A model generated the notes under the pieces. That model searched no databases and was not told the origin of the DNA. It saw only the letters and a list, made by a program, of their open reading frames with translations. The position numbers and the translations under genes were made by a program. From Mesomycoplasma ovipneumoniae ATCC 29419 (GTDB lineage Bacteria; Bacillota_I; Bacilli_A; Mycoplasmatales; Metamycoplasmataceae): a stretch of DNA of 64,000 bases. Positions 23,935 through 36,675 of this stretch are shown piece after piece. The DNA lies in contig NZ_CP118522.1 in the NCBI RefSeq assembly GCF_028885435.1, forward strand, positions 372,001 to 436,000. The letters are read 5' to 3'. The number at the start of each line of letters is the position of its first letter. The stretch's first letter is position 1.

Positions 23935-25889
23935 AAACGAGGCTATGACTAACTTGTGAGTGTATGGTATGTTAAATGAAGCTGGTCTAAAGGATTTTAC
24001 TCATGCTCAAGGTAGTAACATAGAAGAAATAAAAAAAGCACTTTCCACAGCTTCAAAGAGAGGGACAAGAAAGCATGGTTATCCTGAATATGTTACTGTT
24101 GTTGATGATTTCTTGATTGTAATAGAAAATAAAGCAAGTATTGATAAACATATTAAATGAGATGATAGAAACTTAATTGCAAGTGACAGAAATTCAACAA
24201 CTAACTATGCTGTTAACGGCGCACTACATTATGGAAAGCATCTTGCAGAAAATACAAATTTTAAAAAAATCATAGCTATTGGTGTTAGTGGTGATGAAAA
24301 AAACCATAAAATAACTCCGTTGTTTGTTGACGAAAGAGGAGAATATAAGGTGCTTAATGATCTTGAGACATTTATATCTTTTAATGTTGATAATATTCGC
24401 GAATATTATGAAAAAGAAATATTAGAAATTCCAACTAATTATGAGTTGACAACCGAAGAACTACTAAAAGTTGCTCGTGATTTGCATGAAGACTTAAGAA
24501 AATATGGAAATTTAAAAGATAACGATAAACCTTTGATTGTTTCAGCAATTCTATTAGCCTTATCTGAAATAGAGCATAAAAACTTTGATATATCTGATTT
24601 AAATGGAGACAAAATCAAAACAGATGGCCAAAAAATTTATGAAGCTATAGAAGCTAATTTAAAAAGAGCAAATGTTAGCCCTGAGGTAAAAAGAGATAAG
24701 CTTTTAAATCAATTTAATATAATTAAATATAATAATATGATTAATGAAAGGATCCCTAATCTTGGTAAGACGCCTTTAAGACATTTTACAGAAGTTCTTC
24801 ATAAAAGTATTTTTACAAACATAAAGTACAGTTCATCTGCTGAGGACTATATAGGAAGATTTTACGGAGAGTTTATGTCCTATTCTGGAGGAGACGGACA
24901 AAGCTTAGGTATTATATTAACTCCAAAACATATTACAGAATTGTTTTGTGACTTACTTGATATAAAGCCGACAGACAAAGTATTAGACCCCTGCTGTGGT
25001 ACTGCCGGATTCCTAATTGCAGCTATGCATAAGATGTTGCTAAAAACGGAAGATGAAGAAGAAAAGAATGAAATAAGAAAAAATAGACTGTTTGGAATTG
25101 AGCTGCAAGATTATATGTTTACGATAGCAACAACTAATATGATTTTGCGTGGTGATGGGAAAAGTAATTTAGAAAATCAAAATTTCTTAGCACAAAATCC
25201 TAGAAAAATACAGCTTAAAGGTTGTACAATAGGTATGATGAACCCGCCTTATTCCCAAGGTTCTAACCAAAACCCTAAACTATATGAAATTTATTTTATA
25301 AATCATTTATTAGAAAGTATGGTAAAAGGAGCTAAAATAGCTGTTATTGTTCCCCAATCAACTTTCACAGGGAAAACGAAACACGAGCAAAATTTAAAGA
25401 CTAAGATTTTAAAGAAACATACTCTTGAAGGAGTTATAACTCTTAATAAAGATACTTTTTATGGAGTAGGAACAAATCCTTGTATTGGAATTTTTACTGC
25501 TGGAATTCCTCATTCTAAAACGAAAAAAGTAAAATTTATTAACTTTGAAAATGATGGGTTCGTTGTTAGTAAACACATTGGTTTAATAGATGATGGAAGT
25601 GCAAAAGATAAAAAACAATATCTTCTTGATGTGTGGAACAATCAGATAAAAGCACCAACAAAGTTTTGTGTAAAAACCACAATAAAAGATACCGATGAAT
25701 GGTTACATTCTTTCTATTACTTTAATGATGAAATTCCTAGTAATGAAGATTTTGAGAGAACTATAGCTGACTATCTAACTTTTCAAGTAAATATGATTAC
25801 TCATGGAAGAGGCTACTTATTTGGTCTAAATAGAGAAATCAAACAAGAGAAAAAACAAGCCTTGAAAATAGCAAAAGATGGTGAAAACT

Positions 25890-25897
<8 letters not shown>
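23927..25897 (+). CDS. type I/IIG-like DNA adenine methyltransferase with N-terminal nuclease domain
   Basis: 656 residues. The N-terminus (about 30-135) looks like a PD-(D/E)xK nuclease: GYPEYVTVVDDF then IENKAS, with D60/D61, E67 and K69 as likely metal ligands. A helical HsdM-type region precedes the N6-adenine methylase core. Motif I is DPCCGTAGFL at 354-363 (usual form DPACGTGGFL) and motif IV NPPY is at 439-442. Length and order match the A subunit of BcgI-like enzymes, which cut and methylate in one chain and need a separate specificity subunit. That subunit follows with an eight-base overlap. Two of its four Trp codons are TGG, unlike the nearly all-TGA genes around it, which hints at transfer. 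No separate HsdR is present. Confidence 0.8.
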
Positions 25898-27214
<1,317 letters not shown>

Positions 27215-27256
27215 AAAGCAGAAAAACAAGAACTTACACACTTAATTTGCACTATT

Positions 27257-27442
27257 TTTCACTAGTTTTTTACCATCCGAACTTAAGTCATTAATTAAAG
27301 TTTTTTTCTTCAGATGTATAAATCATCATTCTTTATTTTATATTAAAAATTATTTAAAAAACAGAAAAATTTTACCAAATTTTAACTTTTTTTGCTATAA
27401 TTTATCTTTAATAAGAATAAATTTGAATTAAAGGAATAAATC
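27257..27442 (+). promoter_or_regulatory. duplicated promoter/leader of the second MazF-like gene
   Basis: TATAAT at 27396-27401, leader TTATCTTTAATAAGAATAA and an AAAGGAATAA ribosome site before an ATG at 27443. It is homologous to 22365-22560. Confidence 0.65.
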
Positions 27443-28641
27443 ATGGCAAATAAAGATTTATTAAACTAAAAAAATTTAGCCCATTTAAAGGTCTTGTTTT
27501 TGATAGTTTAGCCCAAGAAATAAAAGCAAGACCAGTAATTATTTTTCATGATACCGAAAATGATCATTACTATTATATTAAAGCACGTGATGTCCGTTTA
27601 GACAGTGGTAAGTTAAATGACCCTTTTGACGGTGAAATTTTGATTCCAAAATCAGACAAACCTAATACTTTATTTACAAAAGATTCTTATCTAGACTGTT
27701 CGCGAGTTTTTTACATTGGTGATAGTCAGTTAGAAGAATTAATCAAAAATCACCCAGAGACAGAAATACTTGACTTAAAAGAATTAGAATTTAGTCAGGC
27801 TGAAAAAATGTTTGACAAGATTTATGAATTTGTGACTTCCAAACCACCTTATATAGTAATTTCCAGCGTTTCTTATGATTCAAAAACAAAAATAACTAAG
27901 CCCAAAGTTTGATATGCTAGTGATCAACATTTAAATAATGATTATAAAACCATTAGATTTAAGACTAAAAAAATAAAAGAATTAAAAGATAAATTGCACA
28001 AGGAAAAGAACCAAATAAGTTTAGATCTATTTAAAGGTATTTTGAATGATGCCTGAGGAGAATATTGAAAAGAAAAAGTGTATAATCCTTTATTTCAATG
28101 AATAAGACAAAACAAATTTGTTCAAAAAGGATTAAATTCAATTGAAATTATTCATGAATATAATAAATTATCAAGCCCAATAGTGCCAACAACAATTGAA
28201 CCCGATACAATTTATAATTGCCTAGTTAATAACAGATGACGCGATATATTAAATTCTTGATTGTCTAACGATAGATTTGATTTTATTTTATCTGAAAAAT
28301 TATTGGCAACTGATTTTAAATTTATGATTGACTGGTTTGAAAAAAATAATTTGGATATAAATATGGAATCATTTAGCCAATTTCGTAAATCAATACAGGA
28401 ATCACAAAATTGAGGTCAATTTTTCTATTTTTATAAATTAAAGAATAAACTTAAGCAAGAAATATCCAAACTAGAAGAAAAACAACAGCAAATCCAAAAT
28501 CAAGAGACAATTAGAGATGAACTTACCTATCAAAATTTAAGATTACAAACTGAAAAATGAGTCCAAGAAGCAGAAGAAGGGCTAAAAAGAAAAGAAGAAG
28601 ATTTAAAAAAATTTGTTGCAGAATTGAAAACGAAAATGTAA
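27443..28641 (+). pseudogene. uncharacterised MazF/PemK-like paralogue 2, frameshifted near its start
   Basis: The well-placed ATG at 27443 encodes MANKDLLN and then meets a TAA. From about 27454 the homologous protein continues in another frame (KKFSPFKGLVFDS) with no break to 28641. It keeps the paralogue's motifs: RPVIIFHDTEN, GEILIPKSDKP and SYLDCSRVFYIGDS. The shift of one base could be a real mutation, a slippage event or a sequencing error in the A-rich start. The C-terminal tail IRDELTYQNLRLQTEK and the ending LKTKM are shared with the specificity subunit just upstream. Otherwise about 390 residues, similar in length to paralogue 1. If the shift is real, no normal start remains. Confidence 0.55.
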
Positions 28642-28756
28642 AAAAGAGAAAAATATGGGAACTTGGACACTTAATTGGCGCGATTTTTTTCACTAGTTTT
28701 AAATTTATATTAAAAAAGTTAAACAAACAAACAAAATAAAAGAATTTATTTACTAA

Positions 28757-29312
28757 TTCTCGGCTTGCCAGTATAATGGCAAAAATTCACTTTTTATTGA
28801 ATGCAAAAACGGAAAAATACCCGTAAATCCGGGTTTTTTTACGCTAAAATCTTAATTTTTATTATTTTAAAATTAAGATTTTGAAAAAAATGCTTGGTCA
28901 AAAATAAAGTTATGCTATAATTAGCATCACTTAAGAATGATTAATAAATTTTGATATTGAATTAAGGGGTAATAAGTTATGTTTTTGTCGTATTAAAATA
29001 AGATAATGCAAATTTTCCATTATATTTTTAAATATGATGGAATGCCTTAAATTTACCTGTTTAGAAATCTATAAATTTATGGCTTTTAATTATTGTTCTT
29101 TCAAAACTTCATATATTTTTTTAGGCTCAATGTAAGTAAAAACGAGTTTCCTATTTGCATTGAGTTTGAATAGTAGTTGTATTTTTTATGGTTTTTGTCA
29201 GTGTTTTGAACTAAAAAAGTAGTTTAAAAATTAATAATTTTACTTTTTAAGTTAAAAAAGGGCGAAAAACCAGACACTTTTTAAGATTATCTCATCAAAC
29301 TGGGAAACTCGG
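28757..29312 (+). mobile_element. 556-bp transposase-less element (leader plus both ends)
   Basis: The left end CTCGGCTTGCCAGT (diverged) is followed by TAATGGCAAAAATTC, the subterminal sequence seen at 63540 and 40320. The right end AAACTGGGAAACTCGGG equals the perfect end of the 51-477 element. Inside lie the same leader signals: a short A run, TTGGTC, TATAAT near 28916, AAGGGG, the mini-cistron MFLSY, and a perfect long hairpin at 29131-29167. The most complete non-autonomous copy in the window. It separates the restriction-modification island from the protease gene. Confidence 0.7.
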
Positions 29313-29335
29313 GAATAATTTATTAAAAATATTTT

Positions 29336-29355
29336 AATTTGCAATGCAAATTTAA
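29336..29355 (-). terminator. possible terminator of the protease gene
   Basis: Palindrome AAATTTGCATTGCAAATT followed on the minus strand by AAAATATTTTT, about 30 bases beyond the stop at 29386. The stem is AT-rich and weak. Confidence 0.35.
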
Positions 29356-29385
29356 AATAAATCAGTCTTACTTTAATATTTCTAA

Positions 29386-32300
29386 TTATTCATCAAATAT
29401 TGATTGACGATACTCATTAGTTTTCTTATTCATTTCAACATGAATAATAACTCTTATTGTAGTTATAAAATCAAAATTATCAATGAAAACCTTTTTTAAG
29501 TCTTCAAAAGATTTTATTTCATACTTTTTACTATTAAAATCAAAACTAAATGGCTTTAATTTATTGAGTTTATCCTTTCTTTGTTTGTACATATCTTTTT
29601 TAAAATCGCTAAAAGATTTGTATTTATCACCGAAAATCATTTTTAAAACATGAGTATCACTACCTTTGACAACTCCTTCTGGCACATCAGTTTGTTTATT
29701 TGATTTGGCAGAAATATAAGGAATCATCCCGTCATAATAGCCTTTTTCAGCAAGAAGTTCAAAAGCAACTCTTCTAAAATTTAGTCCACCTGAGACTCCT
29801 TCTGTATTTTCAAGTATTCCAAAATATGGTCTAAAGAAATTTACTGTATAGTAATCATTATGTCCAAATGATCTGACTGAGTCTCCTCCAACATTCGCCC
29901 CAACAATATTTTTGTCAACTAAATCGTCAATTGAATTTATCGAATTAAATTCAGAACTTCCAACTCAAGATAAAATATCATTTTTTGTAAAACCACCACT
30001 TCCGAGTTGGATTTTTCTATAATCACTAGTGTCTGAAGGCTTTTTGGCAATTATTGCCTCGGCTTGTGCTAAATCTAAAAGATAAATTATATCAAAAAGA
30101 TTTTTATAGTATTTTTCCAAATCAGCTAAATTGCTAAATCTTTCTGGACTTGAATTACGGACTAGTTGCTGATCACCTCCGTATTTTTCAATAAAATTAA
30201 AGGCTAAATCTCCAGGTTCGTCACTGTAAGGTGCCTGAAACATTCCTCGCGCAAAAGATTCAGCCCGATGACCAAATCGTTTTCCATATCCGTCAAGCAA
30301 AATATCATTATCAAAAGTATGAGTACTTTCATGTGAAAATATCGATTTTGCGTATTTTGTTAATATTTTTGTGCCATCAAAATACATAAGTTTTTTATTT
30401 TCACCCGGAACAAAAGCAGCATAATTCTTATCTCTTAATGATAATCAATGACCAACAGGCAAAGAATAAGCTTTAACGCCAGGTTCATTTTTTGGACCAA
30501 AAGTATCATAAACATCAACTATATGATTTTGCATAGTTTTTTTTGATTTTTCATTTAAAATTCGGTATAAAACATCATAGTAACCTTGAGCCGCCTCAGC
30601 AAATTCTCTGATTTGTGGTTTTAATGATTCACTTGAAGAAAAATATTTGGAAAATAGTCCTGAAATATTGCTATTTGTTGTAAAAATGAATCAAAGAGTA
30701 TTTTGGTCTTTTACAGTCAAAAGTGGCAAAAGTTTATTAGCTTGTTCTTCTTGTTTGAATCTTTCGATCATTGGCTTATTTACTGATGTATCGGATTTAC
30801 TTTCAACTTTTGTAATATAAGCTTTTGTCAGTGAATCAAAATATTTGTCGGGTGTTTGGTCTTTTTGCTTAAATAAATTATAGTTATATTCAATAAAATC
30901 GCCAACTGATTTTGGTTTTAAATATTTTGAAAAAGCATCATGATAACCATTTGCAGTTTTGTTAGCTTTTAGATTAATAAAGTCCAATTTTCCAATGTCT
31001 TTTAACAAAGATAGACTATCATTTGATTTTCCGTAAATTCCTAGTGAGAACAATAATTTATCTTTAAAATCCGAAATTGAGTATCAACGGTACAAATAAT
31101 TTAAACCAATATAGATAGAATTTTTCTCTTTTTCTAATTCTTTTTTATAAAATTCAGTAAATTTAGTGTCACTTAGATCAAAAATATCAATATTATTTGA
31201 AACTGAATTAATTATATTTTCCAAGTCATTTTTAACTTCAGTCTCATGTTGGTCAATAAAAAGTTGTTCTTTTATTGGACTGTTATCAACAAAATTATTT
31301 TGAGTATCAAAAATTGAATTATCAGATAAATCAGTAGTTTTTAAAAGATTTATTAAACCAGAAACTAATTGATTTTTCTTCTCAGAAATTAAAATATTTG
31401 GATGAACAATAAATTCAGTCCCGTTATTTTTAAAAGAAAAGTCAGTTATTCCGGCAGTATTTTGGCTAAAACTGTCTATTTTAAAATCTTCTGTTTGGCC
31501 ATCGCCAAAATAAATTCTTAGTTTGTTTACTTTTGTTTTTTCACGGGCAAGATTTTTTACTAAATTTTCATTTTCATAAAATTCAAATCCAAGCAAATTT
31601 TTGCTGTAAAGTTTAGAATTTTTAGCCACTTTATGTGCATAATTCATAATTGTATAACGATCATAAAATGGTAAAAGTTTTGCAAAATTTGCATAAGCAG
31701 TGCTAAAATCAGACTGATATCCTTTTAAATAGGAAAAATTTAGAGTTTTTAGCTTAATATTTTCATTATTTAAATTTTTCCATTTTTTTGCTCTTTCATT
31801 AAAAGTGTTTTCATCAACTATATTGAGTCAAGGAAAACTTTCATTATCAGCATTATTAACAAAGTTTATATTTTTAAACGACTTTTCATAGTCAAAAAAA
31901 CTTGATTTATAAAAGTTACCAAAAATTGGCTTTGCATTGAAAAAATTTATCTTTGCATAAATATTTTCAACACTTCCGGTATCAGGAGAGTCTTGAGTTC
32001 CGTTTGTCGAAACCAAACCAATTAGCCCGCCAGAATTAGCAAATTCATCAAGACCACTATTTAAAACATTTCCCTCAATTACAATGTTTTTTAATGATGA
32101 ATTTTCTCCTAATTCAGCAACAATTCCGCCAATTTTATCAGAATTGATTAATTTAGAGGTGATGTTTATATTTGCATAAGAATTCTCAATTGAACTTCCT
32201 CTTGTTATTATTCCGCTAAGACCGCCGGCAGATTGGGAAGAATAAATATTTCCATGAAAACTTGAGTTTTTAATAATAGAATTATTATCAAGCACACCGA

Positions 32301-33369
32301 CAATTCCGCCTACGATTTTCCGACCTTTAACATCGCCAAAAAGATGAACGTTATTAATTGTTGAACCCGATACAGAATTTGCAATTGCTCCAACTGCAAA
32401 TTGGGAATTATTTATTGACTTGACTTTGAGATTTTTAAAATTAATATTTTGGATTGTGGCGTTATTTAAATTGTCAAAAAGCGGCTTTTTTAAATCATAA
32501 ATAGTAAAATTTTTACCTTCAAGACTTTCTAGACTTCCAGAAAAATAAACATTTTCTAAATATGATGTAGAAATCTGGCCTATTTCTGTACTTTCAGCAG
32601 AAATATCATTTGCTAACTTAAAATGTCCAGAGGGATTTGCACGAATTTGACTAATTAATTGTTCAAAACTCGTGATTGCCCCTAATTGATTTTTGGTTTT
32701 AGGAATATAAATATCAAAAGTAGAACTAACAGTACCGTTATTTAAAATATTTATGAAATTTTGGCTAAATTCACCAACAAATTTATAATAATTGCCTTGA
32801 TCTTCAACAGATTTTACATTCAATCAGACATTTTTTTGCAAATCTTCTGAATCTAATTTGATTTTATAGTTGCTTAAATCAGAGTCTAAATTATCAACTG
32901 AAAGTAGCTTTACATATTTTTCTTGGCTGTTAAAATGGTATAAATTTGCAGAATTTATATTTTTAAATTCAATTTTTGACCCATCTATTTTTAAAGAAAC
33001 ATTATCAATTTCAGCTTGCTTGTTTTCTAAAAAGGTTTTATCCTCAAAAATAGAAGAAACATTAATATTTTGTTCTGTGTTTTCTAGATTTGAATTATTT
33101 TCCTGGCTTGGAATAATTGGTTCTTGACTATCCGCATCAATTTTAGCTTCATTTTTAGGATCTTTTTTAGAATCTTCACTCTTAGAAGTATCGTTTTTAG
33201 GATCATTCTTAGAAGTATCGCTCCCAGAATCACTCTTAGAATTTTCATTCTTAGAAGTATCAGGTTTTTTATCCACTTCACTTTTACAAGCCGTGATAAT
33301 AACTATTGGTGATAATGATAGGAAAACTAAACTAGAACTAACTTTTTTTAGTAAAAGAAATTGCTTCAT
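29386..33369 (-). CDS. lipoprotein zinc metalloprotease, IgA1-protease/Zmp (M26) type
   Basis: 1,327 residues in one TGA-Trp frame. A lipoprotein signal ends in IVIITAC, so Cys28 is the likely lipidation site. A Lys/Asp/Ser repeat spacer (KNDTSKSEDSKKDPKNE) covers about residues 30-75. Residues about 200-450 hold strand-turn units such as VGGIVGVLDNNS and AGGLSGIITRGSS, matching the GLUG-type repeats of streptococcal IgA1/Zmp proteases. The catalytic core is HESTH at 1013-1017, followed by GYGKRFGHRAE with Glu1037 as third zinc ligand, 19 residues after the second His. Known: M26 enzymes cleave IgA1 or other host proteins at the cell surface. Inferred: an immunoglobulin- or mucin-directed protease. 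Start supported by GGGGGG before the ATG. The mobile elements beside it suit horizontal origin. Confidence 0.8.
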
Positions 33370-33712
33370 AATTTCCCCCCAAAAAAATTTAACTAATTAT
33401 ACATAATTGTAACATAGAAATATAAGAATTGTACAAATATAAAAGTTAAAAAAATCCTTATTTTTACTAGCTATTTTTGTATTATAACCCCTTTATTTTC
33501 ACCGTAAATTTGTATTGTTTGATTTTGTCGCACCTTTTTTCAAAGTGCCAGAAATTAGTATACTAATTTAAACGTTATTTCCTGTTTTTTGTAGAAAACA
33601 AACGATTTTTTAATTTTTTACGGTTAGAATGAAAAAAATTTTAAAAATGCTTGCAAAAAAAAAAAAAAAAGTAGAATTTAATTAACTACAAAAATCGTGA
33701 ACGGGGTTTAAT
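33370..33712. promoter_or_regulatory. divergent promoters: protease gene (-) and rpe-ula-tkt operon (+)
   Basis: Minus strand: TATAAT at 33396-33401, about 27 bases from the ATG of the protease gene. Plus strand: TTGCAA at 33651-33656 and TAGAAT at 33672-33677 form a promoter whose 15-base spacer is almost entirely the A16 run at 33655-33670. The optimal spacing is about 17. A ribosome site ACGGGG precedes the GTG start at 33713. No gene is seen in the rest. Confidence 0.65.
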
Positions 33713-34366
33713 GTGGAATACTCACAAAGCATTAGCGCACTTAACATTTTTAAAGTAATTAAAATTTTAACAAAATTGCAGAATAACGGCCTAAAATACG
33801 CCCATATTGATTTTGTTGATCAAATTTATGCCCCAAATTTTGGACTAAACTACCAAATTGCAAATTACTTAATAAAGTTATTCCCTAATATTGAATTTGA
33901 TGCACATTTAATGTGCAAAAATTCACTTGAAAAAGTTGAAAAATTAGTTGAAATAGGTTTTAAAACAATTTTTTTACCTGCTGAACAAGTTTCAAAAACT
34001 GATTTTGAAAGATTAAATAAGTCTTATTCTAGTATAAATTTTGGCTTAATGATTCAAGCCAGTCAAAAAATTGAAGACTTTAGTGAAATAATTTCTTGTT
34101 CAAACGTCATTTTATTAATGACAATAGATAAAATTGGCGGAGTTGGCGAGCCTTTAAATCAGCAACTTCTTTTAAAAATTGAGCAAATTCGCTTGATAAA
34201 TAAAGAAATTAAAATTTACACTGACGGTGGATTGCGCAAGGAAAATTGAGCTGAGCTTGAAAAATGAAAAGTTGATGTCGCAATTGGCGGTAGCATAATT
34301 TTTTCATATGCAAATTTTTCTGAATTCTCTAGACTTTGAGGAAATCAAAAAAATGCCCTTAATTAA
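33713..34366 (+). CDS. rpe: ribulose-phosphate 3-epimerase
   Basis: 217 residues, close to the family's 215-230. The (beta/alpha)8-barrel signatures are present: HIDFVDQIYAPNFG (metal His/Asp), then FDAHLMC, LLMTIDKIGGVGEPL (divergent form of the usual MTV-PGFGGQ segment) and TDGGLRKEN. Interconverts ribulose-5-phosphate and xylulose-5-phosphate. The start is read as GTG after ACGGGG; the overlapping ATG at 33711 is in another frame. First gene of the operon ending with transketolase. The next gene starts inside its last 14 bases. Confidence 0.85.
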
Positions 34367-34976
34367 TATTGTTTTGTATTCAACGGTTGGGTTGCTGTTT
34401 CTTATTTTGATTTTTTTCATTTTCAAAAGATTATTTGAAAAAACCCCAGAAAAAATATCGCAACAAAAACTAATTTCGGTAGAAAAATTCACAATTGATG
34501 CTCTAGAAATTATAAATGCCTCTGCAGATGTAAAAGTTATGACAAATTTGCTCTTAAAAAATCGTTTTTCAAAACTAAATTATTCAGTTTTACCTGGTCT
34601 TATAGTCAATGAATCAAACCTTTTTTTCGTTTCTAATATTATCAATTATCAAGTGGGTATTGATAAAATAATAATTGATGAAAACATTAGTTTTTTGAAA
34701 AAAGGTAAGATTTTAAAGCAAAATTACTTTTCCAAAAGCCAATTTGAGTCACTTTTTAAATTTCTTGATAAGAAATTTTCTAACTCAAAAATTGTCATTT
34801 TAGTTGATGATCGAATTGATTTTAGTCAAATTGACAACAAAACTAGATTTGAAATTTGAAGCCAAGGCGATATTATAAAAAAACTAAGACAAAATAATCA
34901 AAAAATTTATGTTCCCAAAAAAATAATTGATTATTTTAGCTCAATTAACAAGTTTAACAAGGAGAAAAATGCTTAA
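34353..34976 (+). CDS. membrane-anchored protein of unknown function
   Basis: 207 residues. One N-terminal helix (IVLYSTVGLLFLILIFFIFK), then a Lys-rich cytosolic part with alternating strand/helix pattern (NYSVLPGLIVNESNLFFV). I recognise no domain. The start MPLINIV overlaps the end of rpe by 14 bases and its stop overlaps the next start by eight, so it belongs to the same transcript and is probably translationally coupled. Confidence 0.7.
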
Positions 34977-35637
34977 AAATCTGTCTTGATACATTTTAGC
35001 TGCTTGAATTATTTTTTTCCTTGTTCAACTTTTTATCTTTTTTATCTACAGAGTTAATCTAAAAATTAAATATTCTAAGCTAAAAATTCCAATTAAACTC
35101 GATCTTGAAACGATAAAACAAGACTTTATTAATAAATATCAGCAAAAATTCATAATTTTACTGATTAAAGATTTTTTCTTAAAGCCTATTTGAATCAGCC
35201 AAAAAATAATCAAAATCCCTAACTTTTATTTAGAAAATAACATTTATGGCGTAGTTAATTTGCTTTATTTCTATAATTTTTATCTCCTAAAGAGCAAAAA
35301 ATCATTGCAAATTGATATGTTTCTTTTTTCCAGTTTTCTTATAAGTTTTCATTTTAGTTTTTTATTTGCATTTTTAAACTATTTAATAGTTAGTTTGTGT
35401 TTTTTGATTTTAACTGTTTTTGTGATATTTTTTGATTTTTTTCTAAATCGAAAAATTTATTCACAATCCTATAAACAATCAAGGCAAATTTTACTGACAA
35501 AATTAGAAAAGGACGAATTTAAAGTTGCCAATTCATATTTTAAATACAAAAAACTAGCATTTTTGAAGAAGTATTTTTTGTTTTATCCGTTTTTATTACA
35601 GAATTTTATTAACAAATTTAACGCATTGGGGAAATAA
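34969..35637 (+). CDS. integral membrane protein of unknown function
   Basis: 222 residues, three Trp codons all TGA. One N-terminal helix, then two closely packed hydrophobic segments at about residues 115-155, and a basic C-terminus. The AAGGAG site before the ATG lies inside the upstream gene. No family recognised. Its place between rpe and the PTS genes suggests a conserved but unexplained role in the same sugar pathway. Confidence 0.7.
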
Positions 35638-35952
35638 ATGAGAAAAAAAGAATTGAAAAAACAACTTGTTGAATTATATGACTTTGAAATGAGCCAGATT
35701 GAAAACAAAAGTGAAATTGAACTGGAAAAATTACTGCAAAAGTCCAAAAATGAAGCAATTATTTTAAAGAACAATCCAAATAAATTTTTTTACATCAAAT
35801 CAATGCCAAAACCAAAAGAAATTCAAACAAAAACATCAACAAAAGCAGGGTGAATCGTCTTTTTTGCCTTTATTGGCGTCCTTTTACTTGCGCTTACATT
35901 GTTTATGACACTCGCTTTTATTAATACAGGAGGAAAAAATGGAACTTTTTAA
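35638..35952 (+). CDS. small membrane protein of unknown function
   Basis: 104 residues: a charged helical N-terminus with coiled-coil character (MRKKELKKQLVELYDFEM) and one C-terminal membrane helix (IVFFAFIGVLLLALTLFMTLAF). It starts directly after the preceding stop. Its end overlaps ulaC by 14 bases and contains the AGGAGG ribosome site used by ulaC. Confidence 0.7.
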
Positions 35953-36394
35953 TGAAAAAATGACTAAATTTTGCAAAATAACAAACTGAAGACAAGCAGT
36001 TCATGAGGGTGTAAGGATCTTAGTTGAAAATAAAAAAGCAACTTACGATCTTGAAAAAGCAATCATGGAACAAACAGCAAAATACGGTGCCTATTATGTA
36101 CTTGAAGAAGGTGTCGCACTTTTGCATGCGCCAGTTGGCGATTATTGTCTAGAAGTTGGAACTTCAATTTTAGTTTTAGATCAAATGATCACTTTTAATA
36201 ATCAAAAAGATAAAAAAGCAAAAATTATTATTACTTTGTCTGCGCCAAATTCTGATGATCATATTGGCTTAATTCAAGAATTTGGCCTCTTTTTTGGTAA
36301 TCCAGATTTCAAAAAAGAAATTTATGCTTCTAGAACAATTAAAGAATTTTATCAAATTATAAATAAATACCGAGGTATAAAAAATGAACATTAA
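35939..36394 (+). CDS. ulaC: PTS ascorbate-type EIIA component
   Basis: 151 residues, the usual EIIA(Ula/Fru) size. GVALLHAPVG around His63 is the phospho-accepting site, followed by the LVGLSAP-like strand (IIITLSAPNSDDH). It takes phosphate from HPr and passes it to the EIIB encoded next door. It overlaps genes on both sides (14 bases upstream, 11 downstream). Substrate (L-ascorbate or another sugar acid or pentose derivative) cannot be told from sequence. Confidence 0.88.
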
Positions 36395-36659
36395 ATGCGT
36401 TTGTGGTTCAGGACTAGGTTCATCTTTATTATTAGAAATGAACGTAAAATTTGTGCTTGATAAATTAAATGTCAATTATGACTCAGTTGAACACACTAAT
36501 ATTTCCAGTTTTAATTCCCGCGGGGTTGATTTAGTAGTTATTGGTGCTGATGTTGCCCCAAGTTTAGATTTTGATAAGGAAAAAATGGTAATTTTAACTA
36601 ACATTTTATCAAAAGAAGAGCTTGAATCCAAACTAAAAATAGCCTTAAAACTAAACTAA
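36384..36659 (+). CDS. ulaB: PTS ascorbate-type EIIB component
   Basis: 91 residues. The P-loop CGSGLGSSLLL begins at Cys7, the phosphocysteine of EIIB(Asc/Gat). GVDLVVIGADVAP matches the conserved mid-domain strand. Starts inside the end of ulaC. Confidence 0.9.
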   Translation: MNIKCVCGSGLGSSLLLEMNVKFVLDKLNVNYDSVEHTNISSFNSRGVDLVVIGADVAPSLDFDKEKMVILTNILSKEELESKLKIALKLN

Positions 36660-36675
36660 TATGAAAGGATAACTG

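Noticed and set aside
28557-28739. 60-codon plus-strand ORF rich in Arg/Lys at the end of the second MazF-like gene
   Set aside because: Shifted frame of the Glu/Lys tail that runs on into the intergenic region.
33084-33312. Overlapping ORFs on both strands rich in Ile/Leu/Arg
   Set aside because: Alternative frames of the Lys/Asp/Ser repeat of the protease lipoprotein.
33711-33713. ATG at 33711 as rpe start
   Set aside because: It is in a different frame from the epimerase motifs; the GTG two bases later is in frame.
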